Of a DNA stretch of 5,191 nt, positions 1 to 5,191 are shown piece by piece. The notes below the pieces were generated by a model. The model saw only the letters and a program-made list of their open reading frames with translations. It was not told the origin of the DNA and made no database searches. A program made the position numbers and the translations under genes. How positions within the stretch are numbered: the stretch's first letter is position 1; the number at the start of each line of letters is the position of its first letter. The stretch comes from Prolixibacteraceae bacterium UBA5740 (GTDB taxonomy: Bacteria; Bacteroidota; Bacteroidia; Bacteroidales; Prolixibacteraceae): NCBI GenBank assembly GCA_002419285.1, contig DIFU01000056.1, positions 41,518 through 46,708 on the forward strand. The letters are read 5' to 3'.

Positions 1-759
1 AAGCTGGTTTGCACCTCCAAGGGAAGCGACTATTTCGATGCCATCCATCTATCAAATATTGCCGCATCACTCGATGGATTCATGGCCGAAGGTGGTGCAA
101 AAAACGTTGCACGCCGCGATGGAATGGGTACCACTGTTCTTTCGGCCGTAACTGCCATTGGACATATCCCTGATTATTATTTCCAGGCTATCGGAAGCGG
201 AACGGGAGCGATCGCCGCCTGGGAAGCCAATCTCCGTTATATTGCTGACGGAAGATATGGAAACAACAAGATGAAGTTGATGGTGTCCCAAAATTCCCCC
301 TTCATTCCAATCCACGATGCCTGGAAGGCAGGTTCCATGGCCATGCTTCCCATGGATGAAAACGAGGCACGCAAAATGGTTGAGGAGATCGATGCAAAAG
401 TGCTTTCAAACCGGAAACCACCCTATCCTCCGGCAGGTGGATTGTTCGACGCCCTGACAGATACAGGTGGCGATGTGCTGCTTGCGACCAACGAAGAAGC
501 ACGCGCGGCTGCCAGTATATTCCTCGAGGCAGAGGGTATCGATATCCACCCAGCCGCGGCTGTTGCAACAGCTACCCTTATAAAAGCGGCCAGAGAAGGA
601 AGAATCGACAGGGATAAAACCATCATGCTGAATATCACCGGTGGCGGAGAAAACAGGATTAATCAGGATAAAACCCTGACTTACCTCCAGCCTGTCAAAA
701 TCTTTGATCCGGGATCGGAAGAGTCCAGAATCAAAGAAGAAATTAAGTCGTTTTTCTGA
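1..759 (+). CDS. Cysteate synthase-like PLP enzyme (threonine synthase family), 5'-truncated
   Basis: The reading frame is open from base 1 to a TGA at 757-759, giving the C-terminal 252 residues; the family usually has a little over 400, so roughly the first 40% is missing. A glycine-rich phosphate-binding loop, GSGTG, sits at visible residues 65-69 (bases 193-207) and continues as AIAAWEANLR, as I recall it for cysteate synthases rather than ordinary threonine synthases. EGGAKNVARRDGMGT precedes it, and a late LNITGGGENR motif (bases 628-657) resembles the C-terminal part of this fold-type II group. The known reaction replaces the phosphate of O-phosphoserine with sulfite to give L-cysteate. 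Methanosarcinales use it for coenzyme M; in Bacteroidota I infer cysteate supply for capnine-type sulfonolipids. The PLP-binding lysine is outside the window, so activity cannot be judged. A divergent threonine synthase is the main alternative. No terminator follows the stop. Confidence 0.8.
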   Translation, partial: KLVCTSKGSDYFDAIHLSNIAASLDGFMAEGGAKNVARRDGMGTTVLSAVTAIGHIPDYYFQAIGSGTGAIAAWEANLRYIADGRYGNNKMKLMVSQNSPFIPIHDAWKAGSMAMLPMDENEARKMVEEIDAKVLSNRKPPYPPAGGLFDALTDTGGDVLLATNEEARAAASIFLEAEGIDIHPAAAVATATLIKAAREGRIDRDKTIMLNITGGGENRINQDKTLTYLQPVKIFDPGSEESRIKEEIKSFF

Positions 760-795
760 TTTAGTTTACTTTCCCTTATTTATGTCATACATATT

Positions 796-813
796 GTCAT
801 TTTATGGAATGAC
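796..813. repeat. Inverted repeat GTCATT-N6-AATGAC, possible operator
   Basis: The two 6-base arms at 796-801 and 808-813 are perfect reverse complements around a 6-base centre. A further GTCAT at 784-788 lies 12 bases upstream, in phase with the left arm's GTCAT. The repeat ends 16 bases before the predicted -7 box of the beta-galactosidase gene, so it occupies the place where a -33 element would be expected. That position suits a dimeric regulator. It is too short and AT-rich, with no T-tract after it, to be a convincing terminator for the upstream gene. Six-base arms arise by chance fairly often in AT-rich gaps, so the operator role is only a suggestion. Confidence 0.35.
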
Positions 814-829
814 TTTAGGATTAAATATT

Positions 830-837
830 TAACTTTG
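830..837 (+). promoter_or_regulatory. Bacteroidota-type -7 promoter element (TAACTTTG)
   Basis: TAACTTTG matches the Bacteroidota primary sigma factor -7 consensus TAnnTTTG at all fixed positions. Transcription would start near 842-845, giving a leader of roughly 50 bases before the ATG at 893. I see no good TTTG or TTG -33 box at the usual 19-21 base distance; that region holds the GTCATT/AATGAC repeat instead. The promoter may therefore depend on an activator or be weak, but this is inference. The leader has no Shine-Dalgarno motif and is A/T-rich before the start codon, as is common in this phylum. Confidence 0.6.
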
Positions 838-892
838 CCTGCTGAGCAATATTACTATTGTCCAAACTTAAATATCCAAATACTTTACCAAA

Positions 893-3800
893 ATGAATAC
901 AAGGATTTTTTTTCTGCTTCTGGTTCTTTCCGGATCTTTGTTATCCTGTAACCGATACAATGATTACTCCAATGTGCCATTTGAAGAACCGGATCCCAAA
1001 CCCTGGCAAACGCAGATGATCTCCCAGATCAACCGGGAGAAGCCAAGGGCCCATTTCATCCCTTACACCACAGTTGAACAGGCCCGTGCCGACATCAAGT
1101 GGCAATCGCCCCTGGTTTTTTCACTGAATGGCATGTGGAAATTCAACCTGGCTGAAAAACCGGCCGACCGACCATTCTGGTTCTTTAAGGATGATTTTGA
1201 CACCCGAAAGTGGGCTGATATTGAGGTCCCTTCAAACTGGGAACGCCAGGGATACGATTACCCTATCTATACCAATGTCACCTATCCCCACGAAGCAACT
1301 CCTCCAACAATACAGGAGCATTACAATCCGGTGGGATCATATAAGAGAACATTTGAGACTCCTTCAGAATGGCAGGGAAAAGAAATTTATCTGCATACAG
1401 GGGCAGTCAGCTCCAACATGAACCTCTGGATCAACGGAGAATATGTCGGGTACAGTGAAGACAGCAAGACTCCTTCAGAATTCAACATCACCCGCTATCT
1501 GAAAAAAGGCAAAAACTCAGTTGCTATTGAAGTATTCCGATGGAGTTCAGGCTCATATCTCGAAGACCAGGATTTCTGGAGGATGAGCGGCATCACCCGC
1601 GACATTTTCCTGCAAGCCAGAAATCCCCAGCATATTCGTGACTTCAAGGTCATTTCCACCCTGGATTCAACCTATACCAATGGTACCCTTTCACTTGATG
1701 TGGAACTAAACAACCTTGCCGATGTGACAACTACCCTTGTGGTGGAGGGCCAGGTCTCAGACCATGACAACCAGGTCATGCAATTTTCCTCAACTTATGA
1801 AGTGCCACAGGGATCTTTCAAAGCCCAATTTTCGGGCAACATTTCCGAAGTTAAGAAATGGAGTGCCGAATACCCCAACCTTTACGAACTATTGATTACA
1901 CTCAAAACCACGGATGGGCAAATCATTGAAGTCCTGAAACAGGATGTGGGTTTCCGTACAGTCGAAGTAAAGGATGGTGTCCTGCAGATAAACGGTCAGT
2001 ACCTATATCTGAAGGGAGCCAACATTCACGAACATCACGACGTTACCGGCCATGTGGTTGACGAAGCCACGATACTCAGGGACATAGAATTAATGAAACT
2101 GAATAACCTGAATGCTGTCAGGACTTCACATTACCCCCAACCCGAGCTCTTTTACAAATTGTGCAACCAGTATGGTTTGTATGTGATCGATGAGGCGAAT
2201 GTTGAATCACATGGCATGGGCTATGGGGCCAATTCACTGGCTAAGAACAGCACATGGCTTGATGCGCATATGTTCAGGACTGAAAACATGTACGAAAGGG
2301 ATAAAAACCAGCCATCCGTCATCATCTGGTCATTGGGTAACGAGGCTGGCAACGGAGTGAACTTTTATGCCACCTATGATTACCTTAAGAGGGTAGATCC
2401 GACCCGCCCCACACAATACGAGAGGGCTGAACAGGAACACAACACCGACATCATTTGTCCCATGTACTGGGATATTGAATCGATGGAGCGTTACGCCCAA
2501 ACCAATCCCACCCGCCCGCTGATTCAGTGCGAATATGCCCATGCCATGGGGAACAGTGTTGGCAATCTCCAGGATTATTGGGATGTGATTGAAAAATACC
2601 GGGCCCTGCAGGGAGGATTTATCTGGGACTGGGTCGACCAGGGATTACTTACCACCAATGAACAGGGAGAATCTTTTTGGGCCTATGGCGGAGACTTTGG
2701 ACCCGAGAATGTTCCGTCTGACGGAAACTTCTGTCTGAACGGACTGATTCAGCCCGACCGTACACCCAATCCTCATTTGAAGGAAGTGAAAAAGGTTTAT
2801 CAATATATAGGTTTCAAGCCAGTCCAGCTTTCAAAAGGTGAGATTGCCATTGAAAACAAATACGCATTCATGAACCTGAATGAATTTGAGTTTTCATGGG
2901 AAGTGACCGGTGACGGGAGAGTGATGGAGTCGGGTAAACTGAACGACATCGATGCCGCTCCGGGGGTGACCGTGCCGGTTACACTGAATTACTCGTTCGA
3001 AACCGAACCAGGAACAGAATATTTCCTTAACCTCAAGGCTGCCCGCAAAACGGATAGTGGTTTGCTAAAATCAGGGTGGATCGCAGCAGAAGAGCAATTC
3101 CTTCTTCCAGTTGCAAAACCCGCCGTTAAAGTGGCCTCCACCAGTTTTGAACCAGTGACGATCAGCGAAAACGGTAGCGCACTCACTATTACAGGAAAAG
3201 ATTTCACTGTAACCTTTGATGCGACTGCCGGCGTCATGACAAGTTATAAGGCTGGTAGTTCGGAAATGATTCAACAGGGATTGATCCCCAATTTCTGGAG
3301 AGCCCCTATTGACAATGACCTGGGTAACCGTTTGCATAAACGTAGCAAAGTGTGGAGAAAGGCAGGCGAAAACCGTAAAGTGACACGATTCGAATCCCGC
3401 CAGATCAACCCACAGACTGCCGAGGTGACTATGGAATTTGACCTGGTAAATGATAACAGCGAACCCGTTGCAAAATATATTTCCGCCTACACCATTTATG
3501 GTTCAGGCCAGATAAAGGTCAATAACCATTTCAAAATGACCCAGGAAAACCTTCCCGAGATTGTCAGGATGGGTATGAACCTGGTCATGCCCCGCTCATA
3601 TGACCGTATGACATGGCTGGGACGTGGTCCGCACGAATCTTATGCTGACCGGAAAACCAGCGCATTCGTTGGACTATACAACGGAACCGTCGCCGAACAG
3701 ATGTGGGCATACGTCAGGCCGCAGGAAAATGGTAACAAAACGGATGTCCGCTGGATGGCTATCACAGATGAAGCCGGAAACGGACTTCTCTTCAGCGGTA

Positions 3801-4111
3801 ATCCACTGTTGGAAGTCAGTGCCCACCACAATCTGCTTGAAGACTTTGAAAGTTTGGAAAGTGCTTTCGGACATGGTCCGGAGGTAAGTTCCAGGGCTTA
3901 TAACCGCCATACCGTGGATGTAATGCCTCGCGACCTGACCTCGGTTAATATCGATTTAGGGCAAATGGGCGTAGGTGGTGACAACAGCTGGGGAAAGTGG
4001 ACTCATGCCGAGTACCGCCTGACAGCCAAAGAATATCGTTATTCATTCATGATAAGGCCAGTGAAAGCCGGCGACAATCTTGCCGAAAATGCACGGTTTG
4101 TGATTGAATAA
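893..4111 (+). CDS. lacZ: Exported lipoprotein beta-galactosidase, glycoside hydrolase family 2
   Basis: This 1072-residue protein hydrolyses terminal beta-D-galactosides and aligns with E. coli LacZ through all five domains. Residues 1-19 are a lipoprotein signal with lipobox LLSC and lipidated Cys19; no acidic surface-export motif follows, so periplasmic or outer-surface anchoring is undecided. Approximate order: sugar-binding jelly roll 60-245, Ig-like 247-352, TIM barrel 355-635, second Ig-like domain 645-735, LacZ C-terminal beta-sandwich 760-1065. Acid/base Glu484 lies in SLGNEAGNG and nucleophile Glu547 in CEYAHAMGNS. Counterparts of E. coli Asn102, Asp201, His357, His391, Glu416, His418, Tyr503, Trp568, Phe601, Asn604 and Trp999 are Asn128, Asp227, His379, His413, Glu438, His440, Tyr525, Trp578, Phe613, Asn616 and Trp1033, so it looks fully active. 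The first ATG gives a proper signal peptide. The natural substrate, whether lactose, plant, algal or host glycan, cannot be read from sequence. A promoter-like element precedes the gene and a strong terminator follows it. Confidence 0.95.
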   Translation: MNTRIFFLLLVLSGSLLSCNRYNDYSNVPFEEPDPKPWQTQMISQINREKPRAHFIPYTTVEQARADIKWQSPLVFSLNGMWKFNLAEKPADRPFWFFKDDFDTRKWADIEVPSNWERQGYDYPIYTNVTYPHEATPPTIQEHYNPVGSYKRTFETPSEWQGKEIYLHTGAVSSNMNLWINGEYVGYSEDSKTPSEFNITRYLKKGKNSVAIEVFRWSSGSYLEDQDFWRMSGITRDIFLQARNPQHIRDFKVISTLDSTYTNGTLSLDVELNNLADVTTTLVVEGQVSDHDNQVMQFSSTYEVPQGSFKAQFSGNISEVKKWSAEYPNLYELLITLKTTDGQIIEVLKQDVGFRTVEVKDGVLQINGQYLYLKGANIHEHHDVTGHVVDEATILRDIELMKLNNLNAVRTSHYPQPELFYKLCNQYGLYVIDEANVESHGMGYGANSLAKNSTWLDAHMFRTENMYERDKNQPSVIIWSLGNEAGNGVNFYATYDYLKRVDPTRPTQYERAEQEHNTDIICPMYWDIESMERYAQTNPTRPLIQCEYAHAMGNSVGNLQDYWDVIEKYRALQGGFIWDWVDQGLLTTNEQGESFWAYGGDFGPENVPSDGNFCLNGLIQPDRTPNPHLKEVKKVYQYIGFKPVQLSKGEIAIENKYAFMNLNEFEFSWEVTGDGRVMESGKLNDIDAAPGVTVPVTLNYSFETEPGTEYFLNLKAARKTDSGLLKSGWIAAEEQFLLPVAKPAVKVASTSFEPVTISENGSALTITGKDFTVTFDATAGVMTSYKAGSSEMIQQGLIPNFWRAPIDNDLGNRLHKRSKVWRKAGENRKVTRFESRQINPQTAEVTMEFDLVNDNSEPVAKYISAYTIYGSGQIKVNNHFKMTQENLPEIVRMGMNLVMPRSYDRMTWLGRGPHESYADRKTSAFVGLYNGTVAEQMWAYVRPQENGNKTDVRWMAITDEAGNGLLFSGNPLLEVSAHHNLLEDFESLESAFGHGPEVSSRAYNRHTVDVMPRDLTSVNIDLGQMGVGGDNSWGKWTHAEYRLTAKEYRYSFMIRPVKAGDNLAENARFVIE

Positions 4112-4130
4112 TCCAAAAAGATGATTTCGT

Positions 4131-4164
4131 AAAGAATGCGGTCTGGAATGACCGCATTCTTTTT
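4131..4164 (+). terminator. Intrinsic terminator after the beta-galactosidase gene
   Basis: A perfect 13-bp stem (AAAGAATGCGGTC at 4131-4143 with its complement at 4150-4162) encloses the 6-base loop TGGAAT. The right arm runs into a T-tract at 4160-4164. The hairpin starts 19 bases after the TAA of the beta-galactosidase gene. The left arm offers only three A's, so the signal is much better for + strand transcripts than for the opposite direction. It should separate the galactosidase transcript from the downstream propeller gene, apart from any read-through. Confidence 0.9.
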
Positions 4165-4191
4165 GTCGATCATCAAGGGTGCAGCCATGAA

Positions 4192-4220
4192 TTGAGATTC
4201 GCTAATATTTCTTAATTTCA
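4192..4220 (+). promoter_or_regulatory. Weak candidate promoter for the downstream propeller gene
   Basis: The terminator just upstream implies that the next gene needs its own promoter. The best candidate I can see pairs TTG at 4192-4194 with TAATTTCA at 4213-4220, 18 bases apart. The second element matches TAnnTTTG at four of its six fixed positions. Transcription would begin near 4226-4228, leaving a leader of under 20 bases, which is short. The match is poor and the call rests mostly on the need for a promoter in this gap. Confidence 0.25.
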
Positions 4221-4243
4221 GGCAATCAACAAAAAAGGTTACC

Positions 4244-5143
4244 ATGAAAAAGATGATAAGCGGATTGTTTGTCCTGACCATCCTGATCGCAAATCCGGTT
4301 TGGGGAAAATCACCCAAAGGAATCATAGCCAAGGGAGCTCAATTAATCAAATTGACCGACGGATTCAGCTTTACCGAAGGTCCGGCAGCAGACAAAAAAG
4401 GGAATGTCTATTTCACTGACCAGCCCAACAACAAAATACATATCTGGACGACTGATAACAAATTGACTACATTCCACTCAGATGGAGGCAGGGCAAACGG
4501 ACTGTACTTTGATGCCGACGGCAATCTGTTATCATGCTCTGATTTGAATAACCAACTGTGGAAAATCGGCATGGATGGCCAACATACGGTTCTGGTTGCC
4601 GATTTTGGAGGCAAGTTACTCAATGGCCCAAATGACTTGTGGGTACACCCCAATGGCAGTATCTACTTTACCGATCCGCTCTATAAAAGACCTTACTGGA
4701 CCCGTGATCCGGAGATGCAACAGGACGGTGAGCATGTCTATCATTACAATCCTGCAACCCAAAGCCTGACCAGGGTAACCACCGACCTTGAAAAACCCAA
4801 TGGAATCATTGGCACCCCTGATGGTAAAAAGCTGTATGTAGCCGACATCAAGGCTGGAAAAACCTTCGTTTACGACATTGCCATCGATGGATCCCTGCAA
4901 AACAAGAAACTTTTCGCGGAAATGGGATCGGATGGAATGACCATCGACAACCAGGGAAATATCTACCTGACGGGTAAGGGAGTGACGGTATTTAATCCCG
5001 ACGGCGAAAAGATTGAACACATTCAGGTGGAAGCAAACTGGAGTGCCAATGTCTGTTTTGGAGGGAAAAAGATGAAGACACTTTTCATTACCGCATCCGA
5101 TGCCCTGTATTCAATTGAAATGAAGGTAAGCGGAACACGATAG
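4244..5143 (+). CDS. Exported SMP-30/gluconolactonase-like (SGL) beta-propeller protein
   Basis: This complete 299-residue protein belongs by pattern to the SMP-30/gluconolactonase/luciferin-regenerating group: six-bladed propellers that usually hydrolyse sugar lactones with one divalent metal. A signal peptide has Lys2-Lys3, a hydrophobic core to about residue 16, and a likely signal peptidase I site after PVWG (Gly21). Repeated blade segments such as GNVYFTD, GSIYFTDPLY, KKLYVAD and GNIYLTG run through the mature part. Candidate metal ligands are Glu45 in FTEGP, Asn186 in KPNGI and Asp230 in SDGMTID, matching the Glu/Asn/Asp triad of human SMP30; NGPND at 127-131 is typical of bacterial members. 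The ATG at 4244 fits the signal peptide and has AAAGG at 4234-4238, five bases upstream. The true substrate is unknown, since this fold includes lactonases, aryl esterases and strictosidine synthase-like proteins. It follows the exported beta-galactosidase, but a terminator lies between. Confidence 0.88.
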   Translation: MKKMISGLFVLTILIANPVWGKSPKGIIAKGAQLIKLTDGFSFTEGPAADKKGNVYFTDQPNNKIHIWTTDNKLTTFHSDGGRANGLYFDADGNLLSCSDLNNQLWKIGMDGQHTVLVADFGGKLLNGPNDLWVHPNGSIYFTDPLYKRPYWTRDPEMQQDGEHVYHYNPATQSLTRVTTDLEKPNGIIGTPDGKKLYVADIKAGKTFVYDIAIDGSLQNKKLFAEMGSDGMTIDNQGNIYLTGKGVTVFNPDGEKIEHIQVEANWSANVCFGGKKMKTLFITASDALYSIEMKVSGTR

Positions 5144-5191
5144 AAACCCGGACCGGTAAAAAAAAGACCCTTTGAAAAAATGAGACCCTGG
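5144..5191 (+). other. Downstream tail with a possible start of another gene
   Basis: These 48 bases follow the TAG of the propeller gene. They are A-rich and show no hairpin with a T-tract, so no terminator is visible before the window ends. An ATG at 5180-5182, preceded by an A-run, opens a frame reading M-R-P-W to the last base. Four codons are too few to call a gene or suggest a product. AGACCCT occurs twice, at 5165-5171 and 5183-5189, with no evident meaning. Confidence 0.2.

Noticed and set aside
1..759. Annotation of the first gene as ordinary threonine synthase.
   Set aside because: The fold family is shared, but the GSGTGAIAAWEAN and LNITGGGENR segments fit cysteate synthases better from memory. 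Threonine synthase is kept as the alternative because the N-terminus is missing.
760..820. A possible terminator for the cysteate synthase gene, using the GTCATT/AATGAC stem.
   Set aside because: The stem is only 6 bp, AT-rich, and is not followed by a T-tract, in contrast to the strong terminator at 4131-4164.
1357..1481. The 14-base repeat GACTCCTTCAGAAT at 1357-1370 and 1468-1481 in the beta-galactosidase gene.
   Set aside because: Both copies are in the same frame and encode Thr-Pro-Ser-Glu in different strands of the jelly-roll domain. With only two copies and no flanking similarity, chance codon reuse is enough.
4187..4195. An ATG upstream of the propeller gene that might be a short leader peptide.
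   Set aside because: It reads Met-Asn-stop and has no ribosome-binding context, so it codes for nothing meaningful.
4616..5020. A 134-codon open frame on the minus strand inside the propeller gene.
   Set aside because: It lies wholly antisense to a well-supported gene, and its translation resembles no family I know. It is best explained as a shadow of the + strand codon pattern.

Overview
The window most likely comes from a member of the Bacteroidota, possibly an environmental or gut Bacteroidales-type organism. Three things point there. The gap before the large gene carries an exact TAnnTTTG -7 promoter element. The leaders are A-rich, with little or no Shine-Dalgarno sequence. The gene content also fits: a cysteate synthase-type enzyme next to an exported lipoprotein beta-galactosidase and a secreted SMP-30-type beta-propeller. 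The assignment is inference from sequence style and protein character, not from a marker gene.

All three genes lie on the + strand. (1) Bases 1-759 hold the C-terminal 252 codons of a PLP-dependent enzyme of the threonine synthase / cysteate synthase family. Its N-terminus, including the expected PLP lysine, lies upstream of the window. (2) Bases 760-892 are a 133-base AT-rich gap with a GTCATT/AATGAC inverted repeat followed by a good Bacteroidota -7 box, so the next gene probably has its own promoter. (3) Bases 893-4111 encode a complete 1072-residue, LacZ-like GH2 beta-galactosidase with a lipoprotein signal and every active-site residue I could map onto E. coli LacZ. (4) Bases 4112-4243 contain a strong intrinsic terminator with a perfect 13-bp stem. 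(5) Bases 4244-5143 encode a complete 299-residue exported SMP-30/gluconolactonase-like beta-propeller protein. (6) The last 48 bases are A-rich and end in a possible start codon of another gene.

The beta-galactosidase and the lactonase-like protein are both predicted to leave the cytoplasm, which suggests periplasmic or cell-surface carbohydrate processing. The terminator between them argues against a simple shared transcript. The cysteate synthase is probably unrelated in function; in Bacteroidota its likely role is cysteate supply for sulfonolipids. No SusC/SusD pair, regulator gene, mobile element, CRISPR array or RNA gene is visible. I found no clearly new system here. The points most worth a second look are the cysteate synthase, the putative operator in front of the beta-galactosidase, and the pairing of exported galactosidase with lactonase-like protein.
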